Positions 7,620 through 14,501 are shown, counted from the stretch's first letter. The stretch: DNA of 14,558 nucleotides from DATJFH01 sp035495815 (GCA_035495815.1 DATJFH010000314.1:1-14558); one strand, 5' to 3'. Translations and numbers: made by a program. Notes: a model not told the origin generated them from the letters alone.

Positions 7620-7648
7620 ATTATAGGGCACTTGCTAGCGGATTGCCA
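7620..7648 (-). promoter_or_regulatory. Predicted sigma70-type promoter of the ffh operon
   Basis: The minus strand has a perfect -10 TATAAT (7625-7620), 17 nt from TGGCAA (7648-7643), a weak -35 matching TTGACA at 3 of 6. The leader before the ffh ATG would be about 65-70 nt. All downstream genes to the left edge are co-oriented with short gaps, so this is the likely main promoter. It is a sequence match only. Confidence 0.6.
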
Positions 7649-7784
7649 TTCGCGTGTTTGATGGCGCGGGACGCTGAGTCCGATAAACGCGGCTCGCACC
7701 GGCTGCCGGAGCCGTTCCTCGATCTGCGCAGTTGGAGCTCCCGTTGCCGCTCAAGCTCTTTCCCCTTTCGCCGATAGCACACTT

Positions 7785-7829
7785 GTGGACATTTTCGTTG
7801 CGCGGCAAGCCATCTTTGACCAGAACCTT
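7785..7829 (+). pseudogene. Possible N-terminal remnant of an EAL/HDOD signalling protein
   Basis: From GTG 7785 the frame reads VDIFVARQAIFDQNL. This closely resembles the N-terminal signature of YuxH-like EAL-HDOD proteins (FVARQPIFDR..., normally followed by YELLFR). The similarity stops abruptly: the next residues are SDICRLPADR and the frame ends at 7976. If the match is right, this is a truncated remnant of a c-di-GMP-related protein. Fifteen residues is a short basis, so confidence is modest. Confidence 0.4.
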
Positions 7830-8036
7830 AGTGACATTTGCCGATTACCCGCTGATCGTGGGCGGCCGGGTGACCGGTGTAGCAGGTATATTCGCGCGCC
7901 ACTCATTTTCCCAACGGCTATCAATGGCCCGGAGCCGCACTTCTTGGGGCGCAGAACTTACTTGAACGACACATAATGGAGCGTACTTCGCGGATGAATG
8001 TGGCAAACGGCCCGCAGGACCCGATGACATTGCAAA

Positions 8037-8240
8037 TTGGATCAATCCGTTGCCGTGGCGCGATACTGCTCCCAGGAAGTCAAGAACGCCGTCACGATGC
8101 GCTTTTTGAGACCGGATTCTCAAGCTGCCAGCGATTTCTCCTTGATGAAGCGCGAGAGCGCTCGAAAGTACCGCGAGTTCAAGGATGCGAATGAAAACAT
8201 CGAGCGGCTAACACGCGGGCCTATGTGGACGTTCGTTTGA
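8037..8240 (+). CDS. Unrecognised 67-codon open frame, doubtful
   Basis: The frame opens at TTG 8037 (an internal ATG lies at 8097) and ends at TGA 8238-8240. The product is hydrophilic, with a charged segment (RESARKYREFKDANENIERL) that could be helical, and ends in RGPMWTFV. No Shine-Dalgarno precedes either start and I recognise no family. It may be the C-terminal scrap of a lost gene, like the other debris around the cyclase, or chance. Confidence 0.2.
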   Translation: MDQSVAVARYCSQEVKNAVTMRFLRPDSQAASDFSLMKRESARKYREFKDANENIERLTRGPMWTFV

Positions 8241-8270
8241 TCAGGTTCGTCAGGTCCGCAAAGGGTGTCC

Positions 8271-9746
8271 ATGAAGTACCGCACTAAAGTTTCGATTGGC
8301 CTTGTAGCCCTGGCCCTGATGACCAACGGCGTACTGCTGGCCCTAGTCTACTACCAGGCGCGGACGAGCCTGGTCAAGCAGATGGAGACGACAGTCGTGT
8401 CGATCGCCGACACCGCGTCCGCCCTGATAAACGTCGACCGCTATCTGCAGATTCGCGTGCGCGCCGACGAGGACTCGCCCGACTACCGTGAGATCGAGGC
8501 CTATCTGCGACGCGTCCGAGACACCAACCGCAGACAGGATGTGCGGCTGAAGTACCTCTACATCATCGCGCAGGACACGAAGAACCCGAAGGCGGCTCAC
8601 TTCGTTGTGGAGGCCGAGGAGGAAGGAGTAGACAAATCCCACTTTGGAGAGGCGTTCAAATCCATCGATGTATCGACCCTCGACTTCGATGCGGTCTACG
8701 TTCCGAAGGGCTTCGTCAAGGACCAGTGGGGCTCCTGGCTCACTGCGCTGGCGCCGATTCGAGATCGGACCGGGACGTCTGTCGGACTCCTGGGAGCGGA
8801 CATCAATGCCGAGGATGTGCTAGGCCGTCTACGGCGGCTGCTGCTGAGTGGCATCGCGGCGATGATGCTCTCGGTGGGACTTGCCGTCGGGGTGGCGGTC
8901 GTGGCGTCCCGCAGGCTGACGCAGCCCCTGACGGTGATCGGCCAGGCCGTTAGGTCGGTGGGCCTGGGACATCTCAACACTCAGGTCGAATGGCGGAGCA
9001 ACGACGAGTTCGCCCAGCTGGCCAGTGCCATCAACGAGATGGTGGCCGGACTCAGGCAGCGGGAGAACCTCAAGCTCACGCTGGTCCGCTACGTGTCACG
9101 CGAGGTCGCGGACGAGATTCTGGCGTCCGGCAAGATGGCGGAGCTCAAGAGCGAGCGACGGAAGATCACCGTCTTGTTTGCAGACGTGCGCGGGTTCACG
9201 TCCCTGTCCGAAAACATGAGCCCGGAGGAGGTCGTCAGCCTGTTGAACGAGTACTTCGACAAGATGATCGACGCCATCTTTCGGTACAAGGGAACCCTCA
9301 ACAAGTTCCTTGGAGACGGCTTCATGGCGATATTCGGCGCGCCGGCCGACGATCCCTTCCAGGAAGAGCACGCGATTTACGCAGCGCTGGAAATGCAGAA
9401 CGGTGTTCGCGAGCTCCGTGAGAAGTTTGAACGGTACCATGTCAAGGACTTCCGCATTGGCATCGGTATCAACACCGGCGTGGCCGTGGTGGGGAACATC
9501 GGATGCGAGCAGCGGATGGAGTACACGGCCGTCGGGGATACCGTCAACACGGCTTCGCGCCTTGAGTCCAAGACCAAGGAACTCAACGTGGATACGCTGG
9601 TCAGCGAATATACGTACGTCGCCGTCCGGAATCGGTTTCGATTCAGGAAGGGCGACCTGCTTCACGTAAAGGGCAAAGCCGAATCGATTCAAGTGTTTTC
9701 GGTCGAGGGCCCGATTGAGGCCCCTTCAGGGACCGGCCGGAGTTGA
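8271..9746 (+). CDS. Membrane class III adenylate cyclase with HAMP domain
   Basis: 491 residues from ATG 8271; GTG 8265 is in frame, but AAAGGG at 8260-8265 is placed to serve the ATG. TM1 is about 8-28, an extracytoplasmic Cache-like sensor region about 30-188 (YLYIIAQD...HFVVEAEEE), TM2 about 189-212, HAMP about 213-265 (LTQPLTVI, NDEFAQLASAINEM), and the cyclase domain about 297-475. The catalytic residues are all present: metal-binding D305 (FADVRGFT) and D349 (KFLGDGF), purine-selecting K345 and T419 (YTAVGDT), and N426/R430 (NTASR) for the transition state. The K/T pair points to ATP, hence cAMP, rather than GTP. No cAMP receptor lies in the window. The gene is intact although gene remnants flank it on both sides. 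Confidence 0.93.
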   Translation: MKYRTKVSIGLVALALMTNGVLLALVYYQARTSLVKQMETTVVSIADTASALINVDRYLQIRVRADEDSPDYREIEAYLRRVRDTNRRQDVRLKYLYIIAQDTKNPKAAHFVVEAEEEGVDKSHFGEAFKSIDVSTLDFDAVYVPKGFVKDQWGSWLTALAPIRDRTGTSVGLLGADINAEDVLGRLRRLLLSGIAAMMLSVGLAVGVAVVASRRLTQPLTVIGQAVRSVGLGHLNTQVEWRSNDEFAQLASAINEMVAGLRQRENLKLTLVRYVSREVADEILASGKMAELKSERRKITVLFADVRGFTSLSENMSPEEVVSLLNEYFDKMIDAIFRYKGTLNKFLGDGFMAIFGAPADDPFQEEHAIYAALEMQNGVRELREKFERYHVKDFRIGIGINTGVAVVGNIGCEQRMEYTAVGDTVNTASRLESKTKELNVDTLVSEYTYVAVRNRFRFRKGDLLHVKGKAESIQVFSVEGPIEAPSGTGRS

Positions 9747-9773
9747 AGATTGAAAGCCGGTGTTCCTCGCCGC

Positions 9774-10002
9774 GTTCGCATCGGATTCCGCGGCGTGGTG
9801 TCGCGGATCGGCGAGAGAGTGAGCTCGATCCGAATGGCGTGAGGGCCTACCCCGCGTGGAGCTGACGATTCAGAATCCTGACGGGCTGCTGCGTCCTGGG
9901 ATGACGGTGTTCGCCCGGGTCGAATTCGGCCGGCGCGCGCTGGCGTGTCTGCTGGCGAACAAGCTCAAGCAGGCCCTGCGGCCGGAATTGTGGATGTTGT
10001 GA
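9774..10002 (+). pseudogene. C-terminal remnant of a HlyD-type membrane fusion protein, two frameshifts
   Basis: The similarity is carried in three frames. Frame one from 9774 reads FRGVVSRIGERV. Frame two around 9821-9853 reads LDPNGVRAYP. Frame three from GTG 9856 reads VELTIQNPDGLLRPGMTVF and ends LLANKLKQALRPELWML at stop 10000-10002. Joined, these follow the usual C-terminal order of periplasmic adaptor proteins, where NPDG.LRPGM is characteristic. Everything N-terminal (barrel-sandwich and coiled-coil parts) is gone; the cyclase stop lies 28 nt upstream. Such adaptors usually accompany an ABC transporter, and an ABC ATPase scrap follows about 140 bp downstream. Confidence 0.65.
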
Positions 10003-10011
10003 GCACAGCCT

Positions 10012-10080
10012 CTACGGCTTGACCGCCGCCTGCCAGTTCACAAACACGTGCAGTGATGAAGAACCGCTGTCCGTCCGCGC
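10012..10080 (-). pseudogene. Possible C-terminal scrap of a TolB/WD40-type protein
   Basis: On the minus strand the frame ends LHVFVNWQAAVKP followed by TAG (10014-10012). Acidobacterial TolB/WD40-repeat proteins and repeat-bearing Ser/Thr kinases often end with a strand like VVLNWQAGLKK, so this looks like such a C-terminus. Residues upstream (SARTDSGSSS) could be the degraded preceding strand, but no propeller repeats remain. It sits between the HlyD and ABC remnants in opposite orientation. The call rests on pattern memory over about 13 residues. Confidence 0.35.
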
Positions 10081-10144
10081 TGACATCTCCGGTGCGCTGC
10101 ATCGAGCGAGGTCACCGGAACGGGCCGGGCCGCCTGACGCCGGG

Positions 10145-10313
10145 ATCGTTTTGCGGGGCGTGAGCCTGCGCGTCAACCGCGGCGAATGGCTGCTCCTTGA
10201 AGGGGCTTCCGGGGGACGAGAGCTTTGCCGCGCTCGATCCGGAAAACCTGCGTCAGTGTCTCGAATGCGTGCTGAAGCGCGCCGAAACCGTACTGGCGGG
10301 GGCGCACCCCTGA
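10145..10313 (+). pseudogene. ABC transporter ATPase remnant with large internal deletion
   Basis: From 10145 the frame reads IVLRGVSLRVNRGEWLLLEGASGG, the start of an ABC nucleotide-binding domain up to the beginning of Walker A (usual form GASGGGKST). At about 10214 the coding signal shifts by one base to DESFAALDPENLRQ...AETVLAGAHP and a TGA at 10311-10313. This is the extreme C-terminus, beginning at the Walker B glutamate/D-loop (DE.F.ALD). The Walker A lysine, Q-loop and LSGGQ signature are all missing. The result is an out-of-frame fusion and cannot be functional. Confidence 0.65.
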
Positions 10314-10419
10314 GATAGGATCGATCGATAAACTTCATGAATGCGCGCGCGCGCTACCGGGGGTCGAACGCGGTCCGGCGTGGACGCGCCACTGCGGTAA
10401 GACGTGGCCGGCGGCAGTC
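10314..10419. other. Spacer with GATCGATCGAT palindrome and short GC run
   Basis: This completes the non-coding 9747-10419 interval. It holds a GATCGATCGAT self-complementary stretch near 10319-10329 and an alternating GC run of 12 nt at 10343-10354. No gene and no U-tract terminator were seen. It lies immediately downstream of the minus-strand PilZ gene. Confidence 0.4.
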
Positions 10420-10782
10420 CTAGTTCACCCTTGGATCGCAGAGAGGGATAGGCTCCGGCACTTCATCACGCGGCGGCTGCCAACGCAGATCCTCTCCGAA
10501 TTCCACGCCTACCACATACTTATTTCCCGACCGCACGCAGTAACGGACCGAGCCCATACCCTTGACGTTGTATTTATCCGAGTGGAACCGGATCAATAAC
10601 GGCATTGCCGCCTCCGGCAGCTCGATGGCGATCCCCGTTTCCGATACGTTGAGAGCCCTTGTCCGGGCGGTTTTCATTCGCCCCGTTCTGTCGAGCCAGG
10701 ACACCTGCAGGAAGGCTGCGTCGACCATGTAGCGGCGGTGCCGCCTGAGTTCCAGACCTCGTTTCAAATTCGTATGAGCCAT
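10420..10782 (-). CDS. Single-domain PilZ protein
   Basis: 120 residues. PilZ domains bind cyclic di-GMP through an N-terminal RxxxR and a (D/N)xSxxG motif. Here R13-RHR-R17 (RRHRR) and N45-VSET-G50 (NVSETG) are both present, followed by the closing strands GSVRYCVRSGNKYVVGVEF. No other domain is attached, so it would act as a stand-alone c-di-GMP receptor or adaptor. It is divergent from a second PilZ gene at 11002 that shares the VRYC...VGVE core. The start ATG has a modest AAGG upstream and a predicted promoter at 10813-10841. Confidence 0.85.
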   Translation of the reverse strand: MAHTNLKRGLELRRHRRYMVDAAFLQVSWLDRTGRMKTARTRALNVSETGIAIELPEAAMPLLIRFHSDKYNVKGMGSVRYCVRSGNKYVVGVEFGEDLRWQPPRDEVPEPIPLCDPRVN

Positions 10783-10812
10783 TCCCGATACCTTGGTCCG
10801 TGAAGATGCCTT

Positions 10813-10841
10813 AGATTATTCTTTAAATGGCAATCTGTCAA
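10813..10841 (-). promoter_or_regulatory. Predicted promoter of the minus-strand PilZ gene
   Basis: A perfect TTGACA (10841-10836, minus strand) is followed either by AATAAT (10820-10815, 5 of 6 matches, 15 nt spacer) or TAATCT (10818-10813, 3 of 6, 17 nt spacer). Neither combination is ideal, but the AT-rich island is unusual for this GC-rich window. Confidence 0.5.
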
Positions 10842-10946
10842 TAATTTACCAGTCGTACTGGAAGTTTGGCTTCGGAAGACGGTCCAATAGAATCATCAGA
10901 ATGAGGGACCCATTACTTTTCAACAGCTCACAATAGAGAATCAGTC

Positions 10947-10975
10947 TTGTAGTTCTAGGTGAGTGACCTTATACT
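10947..10975 (+). promoter_or_regulatory. Predicted promoter of the plus-strand PilZ gene
   Basis: TTGTAG (10947-10952, 4 of 6 to TTGACA), a 17 nt spacer, then TATACT (10970-10975, 5 of 6 to TATAAT). Transcription would start near 10982, giving a leader of about 20 nt that contains AGGAG five bases before ATG 11002. Confidence 0.6.
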
Positions 10976-11001
10976 ATGGCTACAGAACATTAGGAGCCGC
11001 A

Positions 11002-11310
11002 ATGCGACATCCTGAATCGCGCCGCCATGAGCGAATATCTTCCACTGCCACTGTGAAGATCCGCTGGCACGGAGCAGCCGGGGAATCCCATTTCGCACGC
11101 GGAAAGATTCTCAACTGTTCCGATACCGGTGTTTGCGTCGAGCTCGTCGAGCCGATCAAACCTCTTTCCTACGTAACGTTGAACGCGCCCGAACTGAACG
11201 GGGCCGATTGGGCGGCAGGAGGCGCCGTCCGCTATTGCAACGCCAAGGGTCTGAAGTTCCACGTCGGGGTAGAATTGAGCGCCGGCGCAAAGTGGTCCCA
11301 AGCCAGTTAA
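11002..11310 (+). CDS. Single-domain PilZ protein
   Basis: 102 residues from ATG 11002, chosen because AGGAG lies 5 nt upstream; an in-frame GTG at 10963 would lie inside the predicted promoter. PilZ motifs are R7-RHE-R11 (RRHER) and N38-CSDT-G43 (NCSDTG), with GAVRYCNAKGLKFHVGVEL as the later strands. It is a predicted stand-alone c-di-GMP binder and a diverged paralogue of the gene at 10420-10782. Its TAA interlocks with the TAA of the convergent aminotransferase in the 4-bp sequence TTAA (11307-11310). Confidence 0.85.
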   Translation: MRHPESRRHERISSTATVKIRWHGAAGESHFARGKILNCSDTGVCVELVEPIKPLSYVTLNAPELNGADWAAGGAVRYCNAKGLKFHVGVELSAGAKWSQAS

Positions 11311-12422
11311 AGCTCGTCCAACACCTGATCGATCTCGTCGGGCCGGATGTAGAAATGAGGCGCCATCCTTACCCAGCCCTGCCTGGGGGCGGCAATCATT
11401 CCTCTCTCCTTCAGACGTTTTACTAAGACATGGCTGTCCTTCGCCGGATGGCGAAAACTGACGATGCCCGCGCCCGTCGCGGGAGTACGGCAGCCCAGGA
11501 CCTCATAACCTTTTGCCAGCACTCCATCGGCGAGCCGGTCACCGAGCGCCTGGATGGCGGGCGCGATGTTCGAAACGCCCACCTCGAGCAGGAACTCGAG
11601 CGCAGCTTGCACGCCGAAGCATCCGATGGTGTTGAGCGTCCCGCACTCGTATCTTCCGGCGTCGGGACGGAGCTTCATGTCCCGGGAAGCATAGTCGCTG
11701 TAGTTGGCCACATTGGTCCAGCCGAATTCCACCGGGCGCACCTCGTCCTGGCGGCTCTGCCGCACATAGAGGATGCCGCAGCCTTCCGGACCGAGCAGCC
11801 ACTTGTGGGAGTCGGCCGACAGCGCGTCGATGTGGGCCTGCTCGACGTCCAAGGGGAAGGCCCCCAGGCCCTGGATTGCGTCCACGAAGAAGAAGCAGCC
11901 CCTCCGGTGACAGATTTCGCCGATCGCATTCAAGTCCACGCGATAGCCGCTGAGATACTGGACGTGGCTGATGGCGAGAAGCCGCGCTCCCCGGCAGGCT
12001 TCGTCCATACGCTCCAGCGGATCCTGCACCGAGAGCCAGTTAATCCCGACGCCAAGCTCCTCCAGCTTCTTCCAGGGGAGATAGTTGGCCGGGAACTCCT
12101 CGCGGAAGGCGACCACCCGGTCCCCTTTCTTCCAGTCGATGCCGGTTGCCACCATGGCAATGCCCTCCGACGTGTTCTTGACGATGGCAATCTCCCGGGC
12201 ACTGGATCCGATCAGACGGGCCGCGGCCAGCCGCACACCTTCATAGGCAGCCATCCAGCGGTCGTAATGAAGGCTGCCGAACCGCAGCGCATCCTCGGCA
12301 AGGTGCTTCATGGCGTCGGCGGCCGGCTTGCACAGGGGCGCTACGGCTGCGTGGTTGAGGTAGATTAAAGACTCGGTCACCGGGAACTGGTCGCGGTATT
12401 GTTCATGAATTTCGAAACCCAT
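11307..12422 (-). CDS. Class V PLP-dependent aminotransferase / cysteine desulfurase-like
   Basis: 371 residues. Fold-type I PLP signatures are present: YLNHAAVAPL near 21-30, NTSEGIAMVATGI, D181 in FVDAIQGLGAFPLDV (pyridine-nitrogen aspartate) and the Schiff-base K207 in SADSHKWLLGPEG. The C-terminal small domain runs to the end. Relatives include cysteine desulfurases, kynureninase-like and isopenicillin-N epimerase-like enzymes. I see no persulfide-forming cysteine loop of the SufS/IscS kind, so a sulfur role is not supported and the substrate is unknown. It stands alone: convergent with a PilZ gene and divergent from an M48 peptidase, with only 27 nt between the two ATGs. Confidence 0.9.
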   Translation of the reverse strand: MGFEIHEQYRDQFPVTESLIYLNHAAVAPLCKPAADAMKHLAEDALRFGSLHYDRWMAAYEGVRLAAARLIGSSAREIAIVKNTSEGIAMVATGIDWKKGDRVVAFREEFPANYLPWKKLEELGVGINWLSVQDPLERMDEACRGARLLAISHVQYLSGYRVDLNAIGEICHRRGCFFFVDAIQGLGAFPLDVEQAHIDALSADSHKWLLGPEGCGILYVRQSRQDEVRPVEFGWTNVANYSDYASRDMKLRPDAGRYECGTLNTIGCFGVQAALEFLLEVGVSNIAPAIQALGDRLADGVLAKGYEVLGCRTPATGAGIVSFRHPAKDSHVLVKRLKERGMIAAPRQGWVRMAPHFYIRPDEIDQVLDEL

Positions 12423-12449
12423 TTTCTCGACTATACGTCAAAAGCACGC

Positions 12450-13418
12450 ATGACAATCCCGTCCATCCGGATGCTGGCGGCTTGCGCGCTGCTGCTGTGC
12501 GGCGTCGCGCAGGGCAAAAACAAGAAGACGGATCCGAACGAGATCGGGAACCGGGACATAGGGAAGGGCGTGAATTTCTACTCGATCGAGAAGGAGATCG
12601 CGCTCGGGAAGCAGCTGGCCGAAGAAGTCAGACGGCAATCCAAGCTGGTGGAGGATCCGCTCATTGCGGAATATGTAAACCGGCTGGGCCAGAACCTGGC
12701 GCGGAACTCGGACGCAGGCATTCCGTTCAGCTTTCAGATCGTGGAAGGAGAGCAATTGAACGCGTTCGCGCTTCCCGGCGGGTTCATATTTGTAAACACG
12801 GGCCTGATCGAAGCGACCGAGACGGAGGCCGAACTGGCTGGGGCAATGGCGCATGAGATCGCCCACGTGGCGGCACGCCACATGACCCGGCAGGCAACCC
12901 GCGCGAAGATTGCGGACCTGGCAAGCCTGCCCCTGATCCTGCTGGGCGGGTGGACCGGTTACGCCGTACGGCAAGGGGCAAGCGTGGCCATCCCCCTGGG
13001 GTTCCTGACTTTCTCCCGCGGTTTCGAGTCGGAAGCCGACATGTTCGGCCTGCAGTACATGTACAAGGCCGGTTACGACCCGACGGCTTCGATCGACCTG
13101 TTCGAGCGCATGCTGTCGCTCGAGAAGCGGAGACCCGGCACGATCGCCAAAGTATTCAATACACACCCGATGACCGAGGACCGGATCCGGAAAACGCAGA
13201 AGAATATCGATCAGATGCTGCCCGGCAGGCCGGAGTTCGTGGTGACAACCTCGGAATTCAACGAAATCCGGGCGAGGCTGAAAGCCCGCTATGTACCACG
13301 CAAGGACGGCGATCCGAACCAGCCGCGCCTGCGGCGTTCTCCGGCGGCAAGCCAGCCGGTTGGGGATGAAGATGGCGAAGAGCAGCCGACTCTCAAGCGC
13401 CGCGACCTGGTGGAATGA
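12450..13418 (+). CDS. Secreted M48-family zinc metallopeptidase (paralogue 1)
   Basis: 322 residues from ATG 12450. ATG 12399 is in frame but lies inside the divergent aminotransferase and would spoil the signal peptide. Residues 1-20 form a signal peptide (hydrophobic core, cleavage near GVA-QG). The zinc site is H135-E-I-A-H139 with a third ligand E193 in GFESEAD. The M48 landmarks NAFALPGG and FVNTGLI precede it, and HPMTEDRI follows at 239-246. No TPR repeats like those of BepA are present. The tail is low-complexity and charged, with RLRR at 293-296 and PTLKRRD at 313-319. The likely role is envelope protein quality control, by family. It is followed by a closely similar gene. Confidence 0.93.
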   Translation: MTIPSIRMLAACALLLCGVAQGKNKKTDPNEIGNRDIGKGVNFYSIEKEIALGKQLAEEVRRQSKLVEDPLIAEYVNRLGQNLARNSDAGIPFSFQIVEGEQLNAFALPGGFIFVNTGLIEATETEAELAGAMAHEIAHVAARHMTRQATRAKIADLASLPLILLGGWTGYAVRQGASVAIPLGFLTFSRGFESEADMFGLQYMYKAGYDPTASIDLFERMLSLEKRRPGTIAKVFNTHPMTEDRIRKTQKNIDQMLPGRPEFVVTTSEFNEIRARLKARYVPRKDGDPNQPRLRRSPAASQPVGDEDGEEQPTLKRRDLVE

Positions 13419-13483
13419 CCAGCCTCTTGCGGCGCTCTCCAATCATATAAAGAAACCATTATCTTCCGCGAAGCGTCTGGAGA

Positions 13484-13489
13484 TATACT
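13484..13489 (+). promoter_or_regulatory. Candidate -10 element for the second M48 gene
   Basis: TATACT (5 of 6 to TATAAT) lies 22 nt before ATG 13512 in the 93-nt gap between the two peptidase genes. No good -35 sits at the right distance. The gene could be read from here or by read-through from paralogue 1. Confidence 0.3.
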
Positions 13490-13511
13490 GATAGACGGGA
13501 GAGATCTCTTG

Positions 13512-14501
13512 ATGAAACGCTTCTCCACAATTACCCTGGCTGTTCTGGTGACGTTCTCCACGGCGGTCGCCAAGGACAAAAAGAAGGACCCGGAAGAAAT
13601 CGGCAACCGCGATGTCGGCAAGGGCGTAAACTTCTACTCGATCGAGAAGGAGATTGCACTGGGGAAACAACTGGCGCAGGAAGTGGAGCGTCAGGCGAAG
13701 ATCGTGGACGATCCGGTGATCGCCGAATACGTCAACCGGGTGGGGCAGAACCTGGTTCGCAACTCGGACGCCAAGGTTCCGTTCACCATCAAAGTGGTCG
13801 ACGCCGAAGAGATCAACGCGTTCGCGCTGCCGGGCGGTTTTTTCTTCGTGAATACCGGCGTGCTGCTCAACGCGGATTCGGAAGCCGAGCTTGCGGGCGT
13901 GATGGCGCATGAGATCGCGCACGTGGCCGCCCGTCACGGCACGCGCCAGGCGACCCGCGGCCAGATCATCAACTACGCCAGCATTCCGCTGATCTTCATG
14001 GGCGGCTGGACCGGGTACGCAATCCGCCAGGGCGCCGGGCTGGCGATCCCGCTGGGGTTCCTGACTTTCTCCCGTGGATTCGAATCCGAAGCGGATTATC
14101 TGGGCTTGCAGTACATGTACAAGTCCGGCTACGATCCGACGGCGTTTGTGGACTTCTTCGAGAAGATTCAGTCCAAGGAGAAGAAGAAGCCGGGGACCAT
14201 GTCGAAGATCTTCTCGTCGCACCCGATGACGGACGACCGGATCAAGACGTCGCAGAAGACCATTCAGGAGATTCTGAAGGCCAAGCCGGAGTACGTGGTC
14301 ACCACCTCCGAGTTCAACGATGTAAAGACCCGGCTGATGACCATGCACAATCGCCGCAAGCCGGACGACAAGGACGTGAACCGTCCGCGTTTGCGCCGCG
14401 CACCGGGCGGCGGAACGATTCCGGTCGACGAGAACGGCAACGAGCAGAAGCAGAAGGAAGATCAGGACGAGCGTCCGACGCTAAAGCGCCGCGACCAGTA
14501 A
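13512..14501 (+). CDS. Secreted M48-family zinc metallopeptidase (paralogue 2)
   Basis: 329 residues from ATG 13512 (a TTG immediately precedes it; GGGAG lies about 9 nt upstream). The signal peptide ends at STAVA-KD (residue 20). The active site is H133-E-I-A-H137 with E191 in GFESEAD. It aligns nearly end to end with paralogue 1: EIGNRD(V/I)GKGVNFYSIEKE, NAFALPGG, GGWTGYA(I/V)RQGA, IPLGFLTFSRGFESEAD and HPMT(D/E)DRI are shared, so the pair arose by tandem duplication. The tail keeps RLRR at 293-296 and PTLKRRD at 322-328 around a variable acidic spacer. The 3' end overlaps the convergent gene from the right by 21 nt. Confidence 0.93.
   Translation: MKRFSTITLAVLVTFSTAVAKDKKKDPEEIGNRDVGKGVNFYSIEKEIALGKQLAQEVERQAKIVDDPVIAEYVNRVGQNLVRNSDAKVPFTIKVVDAEEINAFALPGGFFFVNTGVLLNADSEAELAGVMAHEIAHVAARHGTRQATRGQIINYASIPLIFMGGWTGYAIRQGAGLAIPLGFLTFSRGFESEADYLGLQYMYKSGYDPTAFVDFFEKIQSKEKKKPGTMSKIFSSHPMTDDRIKTSQKTIQEILKAKPEYVVTTSEFNDVKTRLMTMHNRRKPDDKDVNRPRLRRAPGGGTIPVDENGNEQKQKEDQDERPTLKRRDQ

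Larger units (their letters stand above)
7649..8270. other. Long gene-poor stretch upstream of the cyclase
   Basis: About 620 bp without a convincing intact gene. Short open frames exist on both strands but lack ribosome sites and family signatures, apart from a scrap resembling the EAL/HDOD N-terminus near 7785 and an unrecognised 67-codon frame at 8037-8240. It should also contain the cyclase promoter, which I could not identify with confidence. No tRNA, direct repeat or transposase remnant was recognised. Confidence 0.6.

Noticed and set aside
7845..8123. Minus-strand 92-codon open frame upstream of the cyclase
   Set aside because: There is no ribosome site and no recognisable family; it overlaps other equally weak frames on the opposite strand.
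10343..10354. Alternating GC run as a Z-DNA or regulatory element
   Set aside because: Twelve bases of GC alternation is readily expected by chance in this GC-rich context, and nothing nearby supports a function.
12474..12485. Lipobox-like LAAC in the first M48 protein
   Set aside because: It sits before the hydrophobic core rather than after it, so it cannot be a signal peptidase II site. An ordinary signal peptide fits better.
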